Below, in pieces: positions 22,076-33,558 of a DNA stretch of 64,000 nucleotides. The stretch's first letter is position 1. The number at the start of each line of letters is the position of its first letter. Location of the stretch: contig JAQFVV010000001.1 of assembly GCA_028023455.1 (NCBI GenBank), forward strand, positions 26,716,426 through 26,780,425. Direction: 5' to 3'. The notes under the pieces are model-generated. The model saw nothing but the letters and a program-made list of their open reading frames with translations. It was not told the DNA's origin and made no database searches. A program made the position numbers and the translations under genes. The stretch comes from Epiperipatus broadwayi (lineage: Eukaryota > Onychophora > Udeonychophora > Euonychophora > Peripatidae).

Positions 22076-22321
22076 AACCTTTTGCTTCACATTAATGTGA
22101 AACTTAATGTTAGTTACTTTATAATATAATTATCTTTGAAATGAATAAACAATTTGATAATATCATGGGTATATAAATGATATTCCAAAATTGTTACTAT
22201 AATGGTCAAATATTCAATACAATTTATTTCTTAATAATGTTGTCACCAATACATAAATAAATAATCAATCAAAATAAAATTGAAATAAACAACTTTTAAT
22301 AACTATATAATATTTATCAAA

Positions 22322-22354
22322 CTGACTTTTATCTCCATTGAGACCTTCTCAAGA
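22322..22354 (-). other. Conserved PLE 3' hairpin, copy 1
   Basis: Minus strand: CTTGAGAAGGTCTC, AATG loop, GAGAT, AAAAGTCAG. The same hairpin is at 25307-25338 and 32631-32662. It resembles hammerhead stem II followed by GAAA, with the CTGATGA part altered to CTTGAGA. Confidence 0.5.
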
Positions 22355-22619
22355 TATTATATTATACAAATCACATTAATTAACTCCATCTACTGCATAT
22401 TATTTACATTAAATTGCTTTTTTTTTTTTAAAACATATATATTATAGCCAAATAAATAAATTTAACATATTTTGCATCTTACATATATATACAATTTATA
22501 ACATTCAATTAAATAAATTAAAATTAATTTTTTTTTTACAAAGTTTTCAAAAATAATAATTAAATACATATTTTATATCTTTTTAAAATGTTATTTACAA
22601 TCATTCCCTACATTTAATA

Positions 22620-23045
22620 AAGTATGAATCTTTTTCTATATTTACACATTTGTCCAAGTTTTCTTGAATATATGTTTCATAATACAGTATATTCTCTTAA
22701 AGTAATCTTTCACATACTTTATAATACTTATATTTTCTTCACATTTCATTTTATGCCCTGTATCCAAATAAGCAAATATGGTCCTGATGTCATATCTTTT
22801 CTATTAATGGTTCAATCATGTTCCTTACCTTTCTCAATTGCCATTTTTCCTGCCTGTCCTATATATATTTATTGCATTTTCCACCACTAATTTTATAAAC
22901 TAGCCCTACTGTACTACTAACTTTATTTAACTCTTGTACATTATTTAACCATTTACTACTAACATTATTTAACTCTTTTACATTATTTAACCATTTACCT
23001 AAAAAGTTATTATTTATCCAAACTATTTTTTTATTATTCTGCAAT
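22620..23045 (-). pseudogene. PLE GIY-YIG endonuclease (decayed)
   Basis: The frame 23044-22859 ends VGLVYKISGGKCNKYI, the start of the GIY-YIG fold in PLEs (VGVVYxIPC..C..YIGxTGR). The histidine-rich downstream part is present in broken frames: HKMK-like block near 22750 and LDKC-like block near 22660. In PLEs this nuclease nicks target DNA for reverse transcription. Confidence 0.7.
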
Positions 23046-23199
23046 TTTTCTTTTACTAATTTTTATATACCTTTTCTGAATATTATCTCTATACTTATTT
23101 CTATTATTCTCATTTATTCTATTTTATTATCAAAAATTCTTCTAATTGCTTTTCTTTTGTAACCTATTTTTACATAATCATGTTCCACCTTTAATTTCT

Positions 23200-23945
23200 G
23201 TTTATGCCTCCTTTTTATCTAATATTATCATATCATTCTTTAATTTAATCCCTTTAAAACTTTCATTTTCTGACACCATGGCTGATAGGACTTTGGATCA
23301 GTGAACTCTCTAGTCATTTCATCTTTAATATAATGTTCAACAACTATCTCATTCATCATTCCTCTTTTTTAAAAAATGTCTAAATACTCTACTCCATTTT
23401 CTTCTTTCTCCATTGTAAATCTAATATTATACTTATTCTTATTTACCTCATTAAAAACTTCATTAATACTTCTATTTCCTACAATAATATCATCCACATA
23501 TCTAACATTCTTTAATCTCATTATTACTTATAACTCTTATTAGTTATTCCTCAATAATATTTACTAACTGATCATCCCATTACTCATCCTTTGCCTATAA
23601 ACCAAAATTCTTCCTTATATTTAAAATACAATGCCTCAGCTATTATTAATAATGTTTCATAAATAGTATTCATCCATTTTTTTTGATAAAATATTACTTA
23701 TTTTTAATTTTTCTATAACAATATCAAGATTAGCACTCTTTGACATATCTTTTCAATATATCAAATGATGTTACCATTCCATGTTTATTTAACTTGATAT
23801 TATTTAACTTATTAAAAATTTCTTCAGAATTTTTAATATATTTTCCAAATCGTATTACCTCTATAATTTTTCTACATACTATTTCACATTAAGTATATAA
23901 TTACTAAAATCTAAAATTATTCTTACAGGCATACTTTTTTTTATG
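23200..23945 (-). pseudogene. PLE reverse transcriptase fragment
   Basis: Minus-strand pieces include SNYILNVK, FGKYIKNSEEIFNKLNNIKL, RYVDDIIVGN (catalytic YVDD at 23489-23500), YNIRFTMEKEENGVEYLDIF and KSYQPWCQKMKVLK. These match PLE reverse-transcriptase motifs, which end in an IKFTxE..FLD block. Frameshifts and stops separate them. The catalytic YVDD survives here, unlike in the 36-39 kb copy. Confidence 0.7.
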
Positions 23946-24097
23946 CAGGGCATAAAATGAAATGTAAAGAAAAAAAACTTGGACAAATATGTAAATATAG
24001 TAAAAGGTCTAGCAAAATTAGGAGGAAAATGGACTTTATTAAATTGTTACAAAATGTAGGAAATGATTGTAAATATGTAAATAACATTTAAAAAAAA

Positions 24098-25042
24098 TTA
24101 AATTGAAAGAATGCAAATCTTTCGTGCTTATTATAATACTTATCCGACAGCCAATCAGATGTTATGATAGCTGTCTAGATAATGATCAAACCGTAAATAC
24201 AAGACAGAGAATTTTACAAGAAAAGAGTGGTCCATCCTTTTCTTTACTTGTCTTTCTATATATCTAAGCCAGTCTGAAGTATCTAGGTTTGAAAACATGA
24301 AGCTTTAAATATCTTCACATTTAACTCACTGAGTCTAAATTACAAACATACAGTGCAAAATCCTACGATTTACTACACAGTAGTTTTTAGATGTTATAAC
24401 TTGCAGTAACGTGTGTAAATAATATTTATTTTATATAAAGTGCAGATAGTTACTTGAAATTAAATTGAAAGACTGCAAATCTTTCGCGCTTATTATAATA
24501 CTTATTGACAGCCAATAAGATGTTTTGATAGCTGTCTAGATAACGATCGAATTGTAAATACAAAACAGAAAATTTTACAAGAAAAGGGCGATCCACTCTT
24601 TTCTTTACTTGTCTTTCTATATATCTAAGCTAGTCTGAAATATCTAGGTTTGAAAGCGTGAAGCTTTAAATATCTTCACATTTAACTCACTGAGTCTAAA
24701 TAACAAACATACAGTGCAAAATCCTATGATTTACTACACAGATGTTATAACTTGCAGTAACGTATGTAAATAATATTAATTTTATATAAAGCGCAGATAG
24801 TTAGTTGAAATTAAACTGAAAGACTGCAAATCTTTTGTGCTTATTATAATACTTATCTGACAGCCAATCAGATGTTATGATAGCTGTCTAGATAACGATC
24901 AAACCGTAAATACAAGACAGAATTCTACAGTTTGATCGTTATCTAGACAGCTATCATAACATCTGATTGGCTGTCAGATAAGTATTATAGTAAGCGCGAA
25001 AGATTTGCAGTCTTTAAATTTAATTTCAACTAACTATCTGTG
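24098..25042 (+). repeat. ~350-bp tandem and inverted satellite in PLE
   Basis: Two full units (24098-24459 and 24460-24810, period about 351-362 bp), a partial third (24811-24905) and an inverted partial unit (about 24931-25042) that forms a ~100-bp hairpin with the third. Each unit has GACAGCCAATCAGATG, GCTGTCTAGATAACGATC, TCTTTACTTGTCTTTC, AACTCACTGAGTCTAAAT and CAGTGCAAAATCCTA. The array sits between GTAAATAACATTT and AAATAATATGTATTTA, which are contiguous in the 36 kb PLE, so it is an insertion. No ribozyme core or ORF seen. Confidence 0.8.
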
Positions 25043-25306
25043 CTTTACATAAAATAAATATTATTTTTAAATAATATGTATTTAATTATTATTATTTTTG
25101 AAAAAATTTGTAAAAATTCTTTTTGAATTATAGGTATAAAAATTTTTAATTGAATTGAATATTGTAAATTGTATGTATATGTAAAATATGTTAAATGTAT
25201 TTATTTATTTGATTATAATATACAAGTATATGTTTTAAAAAAGTGCAATTAAATGTAAATAATTTCCAGCAGATTAATTAGTTATGTAATTTGTATAGTA
25301 TAATAT

Positions 25307-25338
25307 CTTGAGAAGATCTCAATGGAGATGAAAGCCAG
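25307..25338 (+). other. Conserved PLE 3' hairpin, copy 3
   Basis: CTTGAGAAGATCTC, AATG, GAGAT, GAAAGCCAG; same as 22322-22354 and 32631-32662. Confidence 0.5.
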
Positions 25339-25466
25339 TTTGATAAATATTATAATATAGTTATTAATAGTTGTTTATTTCAATCTTATTTTGATTGATT
25401 ATTTATTTATGACAACATTATTGACAAATAAATTATATTGGATATTTGACCATTATAGTAATTTAG

Positions 25467-25600
25467 TTTTTATGTATTGGCATTATAAAGTTTTTTGAAC
25501 ATTATAATAAAAAAAAAAAAAAAAACAACAAAACAATCCCTAGATAAATATCTAGTTTAAGTAGGATATGGGAGTTTTGTTTTGCACTCTCATGCCCTTA
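25467..25600. other. A-run and spacer
   Basis: A poly-A-rich stretch (about 25506-25530) follows the PLE end. Nothing else identified. Confidence 0.3.
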
Positions 25601-26706
25601 TGCTATTTCTCATACTAAAGACATGAGTTTCTCTTTCTCCTCATTCTCTTCCATGATGTCTTCCTTCTCCTAAGACTCACTGCTCTTTCTCTCCTCCAAA
25701 ACTATTCCTTTCCTATAGGTCCTAACTTCTATCATCTTAACAGTGTTCCTTTCCCTTGTTACAACTTCAACGACTGATAGTTTTCAATGTGTCTTGTTCT
25801 CTATTTTATCCCTCATGCCGAGCTTCCTCTGTTTGTCTTCTTTGTGGGCTCCCTTTCATCTATGTCATATGGCTTGTCTCACCTGCACTTTACCTAAAAG
25901 GCTAATGTTCTCCCAAGGTTGTAGTCATGCACAGGGTCTTTATACTTCTTCAAATACACTCCTGCCTCTGTTCCCAATCTGTTCCTTCCACTGGTTCTGA
26001 CCCATCATAACAAGTGCTAATTTTTAAAGGGCTCCCCATGAATTCCTACTACTTTGCCTCTAACAACTTTTTTCTAACCTTTCAAGTTCCGCATCTATTT
26101 CTGGATCATCTCCATGATTTATCCCTCAGCCATCTCCATCATCACGGGTTCTTGGTTATACTGGCTTTCTTTTGTCTCTATATTACACTCTGTTTATCTT
26201 GACTCTTCTTTAAGGTTTTGTACATAGTGTGGAGAGTCCCCTACTTCCAAACTATGATGAACCTGGGACATGGCTGCTTGGTCGTTTGTCTCATTTTTAT
26301 GATGAAAGTTCAAGAGCCATTCAAATTTATCATGTACCTCTACATGGCCCCTTCTGCATTCTATTCTTAGGTTTTCTACCTTCTCCTCCAAGACTTGGAA
26401 TCCAAGGTTCATTGCTCTATCTCCATTTTCTTCCCTCATCTCTTCCACCCTACTGCATATAGCTGACAACATATCCATTTTCCTTTTCCCTTTTTTTCTC
26501 CTTTCTCTTTCCTTCTTTCTTTATTTTCTCTCCTCTTCTTTCCTGAACAGGGCCAATATTATTTTTAGTATATTTACATCTTTTTTGGCCTCCGGTTCTG
26601 GCATTACACTATTCAACTTCCTTAAATATATGGGGCTCTCTACCAGCTCACTCTCAGGGTACTGGCTAGCTTACACTTCTACCATCCCCTCTTTACTGCT
26701 GTCCAT
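25600..26706 (-). pseudogene. gag-like retroelement relic
   Basis: On the minus strand an ATG at 26706 opens MDSSKEGMVEV, then stops. The longest frame, 26478-26194, encodes a 94-residue charged helical segment (MLSAICSRVEEMREENGDRA and CRRGHVEVHDKFEWLL). Further on, broken frames contain CYDGSEPVEGTDWEQ, reminiscent of the 'FDGS..W..' start of Gypsy capsid. Relation to Gypsy gag is inferred from composition and that motif only. Confidence 0.35.
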
Positions 26707-27005
26707 TTTTAGTTAACTTGCTTTTTGACATTTATTTAAAACATCTTTTTTTAAAAATGGCATATTGCCCTCTTCCCAACTAAGAAACGGTCTATCTTGG
26801 TTGCCTCCACCTAAATCTGCCCACAATTGAATTCTTAGCCCTTAGTGCCTTTAATGTAACATATATATAATTAATAATAAATATGTATCTTACCCATGCT
26901 TCCTTTTTCTGGAGAGTTGCTGGATAAAAAAAAATTAAATTTTTTTTAAATTTATTTAATCCATGATTGCTTTTTTATTGACTTCATGAAGTTGAACTTA
27001 TAAAT

Positions 27006-27042
<37 letters not shown>

Positions 27043-27440
27043 ATCTTTCCTAATCACTTGTATATTCATAGCTCAATCCTATTCCTTCAAATGCCATGGC
27101 AAAATTTTCAAAGAGTGAGAATCCTTTAAAAATCTGACAACAAATTTATGAGGGTAACTTATCTATTCAAGTTACCTTGAGTGCCAGTTGCCAGCAGGTG
27201 TGATGTACGCTTATGTATAGATGATAATGGACCTCATAGTATGCATTATGAATTATATAATAAAAAAATTTGATATTAAGCCACAATGTGTCACCTTTTA
27301 ATTTTGCCATCGCATTTATGAGTCTCATTACAAAACTTAAACTAAAATTTTATTCTTCATCCTTATATATATAATTGATAACAAAATCCGAAATTAATTT
27401 AGCTACTGCCTTTGATAACAATTGAATGTTCATCTCCGGG
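26707..27440. other. AT-rich sequence with a microsatellite
   Basis: No gene recognised. It contains an (AC)n tract at about 27006-27023 followed by (AT)n to 27042. Confidence 0.5.
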
Positions 27441-27479
27441 AACATTATTACATTATTGGGAAAATACATATATTGGTAT

Positions 27480-27670
27480 CAACATGTGATCAGTTCAGGG
27501 CCATGGAAAGTAATTGACATGCCCTGATTAGGTGACCATACCGATGAAAAAAAATTACTAGTATTTTATTGCCAATGTGCAATTAGTTCATGGTCAGGGT
27601 TGTAGAAAGTAATCGAGGCCTCACATTAGGCACCATACCCAGAAAAAAAAATCCTATGTAATGGTCATAT
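27480..27670 (+). repeat. Degenerate ~100-bp direct repeat
   Basis: Two units share TCAGGG..T(A/G)GAAAGTAAT and a CATACC..GAAAAAAAA tail, beginning near 27494 and 27593. A fainter third may follow near 27695. Origin unknown. Confidence 0.4.
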
Positions 27671-30320
27671 TTGATATTCATGCAACAAAATCGAGTTTTG
27701 GAAAGTTATCCCAAGGCTGATCTAGATGAGAAGTTGAGACCTCAAATCAGATCATACCTCAGTTCCATCACTAATGCACCATGATTTTCTATCCTATGGA
27801 TGACATATATGAGGCTACATTCGGAGTTCCTTAATTCACTTGCTGGCAGTAGTGAAGGTTGGAGCACAAGACTAGAATTATAAGGACTAATATAATAACA
27901 CACACCTATGGCTGTTAGTTGAATGAGATATTCGAACTTAAACTAATATGACAGATTTAGAATATTTAATTTAATGGTAACGAGTTTTGAATAAGATAAT
28001 GAACCTGAATGCATTATATATATATATATTTGAGAAATCAATAATAACATTATGGTAATAAGTATGAGGTTACATAGCAGGTATATAATGATGAGTGGAT
28101 GGGTACAAAATCTCATCTCTACACTTTATACGCTTTATCAATTAATTATTGCCACTTTATTAATTTGGTTATCTACAGATAATATGCCTGACTTATGCCA
28201 TGTCATGCCAAGGTTTGCTAAGGTTAAACATACAAGAATGATAACATTAAGTATAACTTATTTATTAATATTACATAATGAGCAATAAGTGTGCCCCCTA
28301 TGCAGATCATTTATATAAACTAGATCTGGAGTTCAAATCAATGCTGAACTGAATAATATAAAGGAAGAGACACTGGGTGATTTGCAGTGTAACTTCTGAG
28401 ATTACAGTGCTGCATAAACTAGTAAGGGTAGTGACTCGAATGTGCAGTTACTTATGGGATTCAGTACCAAGAAATCGGTTCCGGTAGACCGTATGACTTG
28501 CTATCATAAAATATAAGAACATTTGGTTTGGGTGATCAGAGCAGCTTAATGTATGATTCTGGACCCTCATGTTTCAGTTCTAAAAAAGAGCTGTATGACT
28601 GGAGGCTTAATATACGGTTCTGGACCCTCATGTTCCAGTTCTAAAGAGAGCTATCGAACTGAGAATAATGGGTGGCCCTTAAAACCAAAGTCCATTTTAA
28701 TAAGAATATCACAAGGCATAATGCACAGATGTGCTTCCTAAAGACACATTCGCAACACTTTGCAAATATCAAAAAATAATAAAGCGCTAAATGTTTAGTT
28801 TCAATCTGCGAAACTATGCTCATTTGTAAATTAGCATACTAAAACATGCTAAAAAGAGTTAATTAAAATGATATAGTTTATCGATTAAACTATATAGTTT
28901 ATAATAAACTAAGGAGGAATAAAGCATATTATGCTTCCATATCATTCTTGCTATTATTTAACTAATATAATTATTAAAAATGGAAACCTGAATTATACTA
29001 AGCTAAAAGATAGCTTAACACATATAAAAGTAGGTTTTCAGATCGGAGATTTGTGTGCTAAATAGCAATATAAGATTATATGAGAGCGTCTAATTGTCTG
29101 TCTACTATATTATAATATTATCAATCTCTGCCCTGAAGGATGACATAGCATAACTAATAAAACATCAATAAGCAAAGTAATGAAGGCATATCCACAAATT
29201 GAATAGATTAAGAACAATAACTAAGATAGTTATCATGTTTAACAGAAATATTATTAGTTTAACTTTTAATTAAACAGGATTTTACATTATTTTATCAGGA
29301 TTTTAAATTATATTTTACAGATTTAAATTAACTTTATTTTACGATTTAGAAGTTTGTGCACAGTTAACATTAGCTAGCTTAGAGTTTTAGCTATTTATTA
29401 TGATTTAGTTAAGAGCTCTGTGGAAGATTTAATTACCAATCATCTTGCTGAGGTGGCTTGCATGGCATAGACACTAACATTCACTGGTAGGCTCCTTTAT
29501 TCTTGGTGGCTTCTTAATGTGCTACTATTCTTGACTTTCTCCATCTTCTAGACCAATTTACCTCGTGAGGAAGAAGTCAACGATAGGCCTTCTAGTTTCG
29601 GGTCCTCTTCATTAATTTAAGCATAGCACCTGGCTGTATTTGATTTGTAAAAATGATGAGAGTCAGCTCCTTTTGAATTCAAACTGGTGTTTTTATAGCA
29701 AATCTTTCTCACCCCTCAAAAGCCATTAAGTTGTTTTACAATTTTTAGTTTTAAATTAAGTTTTAATAACTAATAAATTTTTAACAAGACAAAAGATCCA
29801 GCTGTAGTTATTGACAAGTAGTGCCAGGTTAATGATTTTGTCTTTGTTTTTTAACTTTATTTTAAAAAAATCTTTGAAATTTCAGTTCTCAGTTTACAAT
29901 TTAATGAGAGATATTTCTGAGAAACTGATGACTTTTTTCTTGTTTTTTCAAAAAGAGATTTAAGTTGTCAGCATTTTACTATATGTGTAAGACGGCCACC
30001 CTGGATTTAAGATTTTATATGTGAATACAAATGAATTTATTTACAGAATTTATAATAACTTTAAAGAGATAATTTAGAAAAGTTGTAATGTTCACAAAAT
30101 TTATCACATTACAGTTTTCTTTGCATATATATATATATAGGTGCGCTTCTACACATACAACAATGTTTACAACTTACTTTAGTTTAATCATTTTAAAAAT
30201 ATGTATACGTTATTATACACATATAGATTTGATTAATTAATTAATGTACGCAATATAAGTACATGCACATACTTGTTAATAGAGCTTATTACATACCAAT
30301 CTATAATGTATTAAAATAGA
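27671..30320. other. Long stretch without recognised genes
   Basis: Short frames at 28052-28288 and 28553-28741 have no domain. A ~61-bp tandem duplication (CTGGACCCTCATGTT..CAGT at 28560 and 28621) lies in the second. Nothing else could be assigned. Confidence 0.35.
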
Positions 30321-30344
30321 GAAAATATACTACTATGAAACATA

Positions 30345-30460
30345 GTAGGTGAAACTGGATGATAGATAAATCATACTGTTTCAATATATACAATAAAAAA
30401 AATTAAATTGAGATAGGAGTGGCTCTGAGGAAGACTGCAGGACACTCAAAATGTCAGATT
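30345..30460 (+). repeat. LTR-start-like module and hammerhead-like relic
   Basis: GGTGAAACT, an AT palindrome and ACTGTTTCAATATAT at 30345-30388 match the layout at the end of the inverted LTR (13473-13507). About 40 bp on, CTGAGGA (30425-30431), AAAA and GTC (30453-30455) have the order of a hammerhead core, but stem I and GAAA are not intact. Confidence 0.3.
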
Positions 30461-31780
30461 GTGTGTACATTTGTTTTTTTTGCTAGAATGGGTTTTTGTA
30501 AATAAGGTAGATAAATTGTATTTATGCAAAATAAAGGAAGTGCTACATTTAGATTTTTTATTATTATTTCATTTTATATTATCGAATAGTTTTTTATAGC
30601 TATAATTGACAAAATGTTATATTAAATACTTTGTATACACACCTGTATAGGTGTATTTTTTATCATTTTTTTTATTACTTATTTACAAAATTATTTATCT
30701 ATAGATTAACATATATAAATTTGTATAGATATATTGGTGTAACATAATAATAAAAGACAAATAAAAGAAATGCAGAATGTCATATATAAATTTTTGCTGA
30801 AATCATTTTATCCAAGTTTAATTCTGTGATTAATTAATATTTATTTCTATGATCACACTTTTTTACATGTTTATGATCTGTATATTACATCTTAAATATT
30901 CTGATTGATGAAATTGTAAAATTAGTATTATTCTGAAAAATTAGATTTTGTCTTCTGTTATTAAATTACTTATGGAGTAAATACAAATATAGAAGTTATC
31001 TAAATGGTATAATTTAAAATTTGTTAAAGTTAATATATATGTTGTGATTATAAATTGTATAATTTATATTGTAATTTATATTCATGATGTAGATTTATAA
31101 TAGAGGAAATTCATGAAGCTTTCTGAATAACAATAGTCAGATGTTCAATGCTTGTATTTACTAATGAACTTTAAACTGTTAAAGAAAAAAATAGGCAGTT
31201 ATAATTTTGAGTTAATATTTTAAAGCTTTCATAATTATGTGATACACATATCTGTTTTATTGAAAATAAATTATTATTTTTGATATTGGTACTTAAAATA
31301 AATGTCAGTTTAAACTTCAATAAATATATATTTTTATTTTTATTGTTAATTCAATATGACTTTCTTCCTTATTATATTGAAAGACATTTTTTAAATTTCC
31401 TCAAGATGGATAATATCTGTCACTTTTTTTAAAATAAGTGATTCATACTTTTAAAAAGCAATAATTTAAACATTTTATATATTGGTTATAGCAACTTAAT
31501 TGCAAAATAGGCAAGTTTAAATAACTTGATTTTTATAAATATTAAATATAATGATAACAAAAATAAATTTAAATGATGAGCAAAAAAAAGAGAAAAAAAA
31601 TCTTAAGGAGTAATATTTTCATCTTAGCTGTTTGAATTCAAAGTTATTCCAGAAATAAGAAAAAGTGGCTTGATTACCAAAAAAAAAACAAGAATAATTT
31701 CGTAAAGTGTGTTGAAGAATTCTGCATAAGATTTTAAAAAATAAGAAAGTAATGCAATAATGTCAATTGAAAAACCAAAT
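30461..31780. other. AT-rich sequence, nothing identified
   Basis: No ORF of 60 codons and no assignable repeat. Confidence 0.45.
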
Positions 31781-32555
31781 GAAAAAAAAATTGAAGCTCC
31801 AAGAATAGAAAATATTATTATACATATTTTTAAAATTTAGCCTAATGAAGAAATAGATAAATTAATATATTGGTAAGATATACTGCATAAATGGAAAAAT
31901 GTAATATTAGTAATATTTTTATTTAAGTAATATGGAAATGAGGATATTAAGAAATTACAGACATTTCAGTTTTCTATCAATTATATGTAATTTAGATAAC
32001 AATAGGCATAACTAATAGATATGATATTCAAATGGAAATAAATGAATTCCTCGTATTAAATTATAGATAAATGATATGTATGTGATAAAATTATATATTA
32101 CCAAAATCTATTAAGCTCTTTATAAGCTTTCTATTTGCTGACGTTGCTGGGAATAAAGAGTGGAAATTATATAATAGCTCTATTTCACATAATTGTGATT
32201 TCAAAATGATTAAGGTATTTCAATTGGGTCCACTTTTTATTTCCAGAAATGTCAGCAAGTGAAAGCTCATAAAAATCAAAAGTTTAAAGGATAGATGGAT
32301 TCATTCTATTTGTTGATATAAGAGTGTTATTTATCCATAACTTAGGGAGAGAGGAGTCTGTTTTCTTCTATTGAATTTTATATATAAGATAATAAAATTA
32401 TTATAAATTATCATAGAATTTTGTATCCAAATCAGCTAAATGAATAACAGGATTTAAAAATAGTTATGGAAAGGATTAATGGTTATGAGTTTCCAGTCAG
32501 CATTAGTTTGTAGATTATGAAAAGGCATTTGGCTCTATAATTATTTGTTACATTA
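31780..32555 (+). pseudogene. RTE-like reverse transcriptase relic
   Basis: Co-linear with the better copy at 2.3-2.75 kb: CCTAATGAAGAAATAGA near 31840, then WKNVILVIF and GNEDIKKLQTFQFSINYM near 31890-31985 for the KNAVL..KGDKEDIRNYRPI region, and VDYEKAFGSI at about 32512-32540 for the first catalytic block (D to G change after AF). A ~155-bp hairpin element interrupts it. Ends against the PLE 3' end. Confidence 0.6.
32118..32273. mobile_element. Small hairpin MITE
   Basis: Inverted repeats of about 46 bp: 32118-32164 (contains TTTGCTGACGTTGCTGG and AATAAAGAGTGGA) and 32229-32273 (contains TCCACTTTTTATTTCCAG). About 65 bp separate them. It lies inside the RTE relic, whose sequence resumes to the right. 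Target duplication not resolved. Confidence 0.6.
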
Positions 32556-32630
32556 CAGTTTTGAAATAAATATCAATCAAATTAAAATTGAAATAAACAA
32601 CTATTAATTACTACTATAATATTTATTGAA

Positions 32631-32662
32631 CTGGCTTTCATCTTCATTGAGACCTTCTCAAG
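32631..32662 (-). other. Conserved PLE 3' hairpin, copy 2
   Basis: Minus strand CTTGAGAAGGTCTC, AATG, AAGAT, GAAAGCCAG. It matches the hairpins at 22322-22354 and 25307-25338. Confidence 0.5.
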
Positions 32663-32989
32663 ATATTATATTATACAAATTACATGTGATGTGATGCGAT
32701 CTCTCCTTATATGGGTTCATGTGATGTGATGTGATGTACTGTGACCTCCTTAAACGGAATCAGGAATCTCTCAGCAGCTATGCCCAGAGAAACCTGTTAG
32801 CCACTTTACCTTCCTTTTCCATTGTCCACCCTAAGTTTTCCCATAATCTGTTCCATCTCATTTCCACAACATAATCTTTGCCAACTCCATGACCTTCATA
32901 TCTAAATCCCCCTTATTTTTTCCCAAACCTAGCATAAAAACCAATAACTCACTTTCTGTATAATCACTTTGTTCATATTTAACCTTCCA

Positions 32990-33558
32990 TTACTTCATTA
33001 TTTGTACCCTTTCTGCTTCCAAACATTTACATTGAAGTAACAGGTGCCTAATATTTTCTATGCCTTCTTTACACAACTTGCAGACTAAATCACCCATATT
33101 TTTCCATTTACGTGTATATTCCCTTGTTGCTAAAGATCCCGTTCGAGCCTTAAACAATAAACTACTTTACTATTATCATAAATTAACTCGCACCCAATGT
33201 TCCGTTTACTTTTATATATATTTAAACTTGTTTTACTCTCCATACTAGTTCTCCATCTCCCCAACTCCCTATTCTTTATTAATGCATCTATTCTTCTATC
33301 CCACTCCTTCCCATTATAACACTCAACAATCGTCTTAACACAATCATCCCATCTTTTGTACAAGTATACTGACATAACTTCTTTATCCAAATCTTCTGCA
33401 TACCGCATTACCTTTCTCACCCATCTTGTTGGCTGCCCTTTACTTGTAACCCAATTAAATACTATTTTGGCTATTCTTTTATTAGCTATAAATTGCAATC
33501 TACTGAACATTTTCAATTTGTTTTTTGCATCCCTCATATAAAAACTTGACCATCCCAT
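32990..33558 (-). pseudogene. LINE C-terminal region with zinc-knuckle-like motif
   Basis: Open frame 33558-33130 continues (after a frame change) into GSLATREYTRKWKNMGDLVC, CKLCKEGIENIRHLLLQCKC and LEAERVQ near 33010-33120. The C-x2-C-x-H-x-C arrangement is the C-terminal motif of many I/R1/Jockey-type LINEs, thought to bind nucleic acid. Confidence 0.65.

Larger units (their letters stand above)
22187..23945 (-). mobile_element. Penelope-like element, copy 1 (5'-truncated)
   Basis: Minus-strand PLE with 3' UTR at 22187-22620, GIY-YIG endonuclease at about 22620-23045 and reverse transcriptase at about 23300-23945. Its 3' UTR is repeated at 25045-25466 (inverted) and 32567-32690 plus 36290-36495 (same orientation). 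It is truncated inside the reverse transcriptase, where a second copy begins in the opposite orientation. Confidence 0.8.
23946..25466 (+). mobile_element. Penelope-like element, copy 3 (head-to-head partner)
   Basis: Starts in the GIY-YIG C-terminus (GHKMKCKEKKLGQICKYSK near 23949-24000, ending KMDFIKLL), continues through a satellite insertion at about 24098-25042, and ends with the PLE 3' UTR at 25045-25466. It is inverted relative to copy 1 and joined to it at about 23945. Confidence 0.7.

Noticed and set aside
24098-25042. Hammerhead core in the ~350-bp satellite
   Set aside because: I searched both strands of the unit for CTGANGA with GAAA and GTC in order; none was found.
28052-28288. 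Mitochondrial insertion (NUMT)
   Set aside because: Hydrophobic translation near 28.1 kb suggested it, but no mitochondrial protein motif is recognisable.
29500-29640. GAAAC with a GGACC stem on the minus strand as a possible hammerhead
   Set aside because: The CTGATGA position reads TTAATGA and no stem I or GTC follows.
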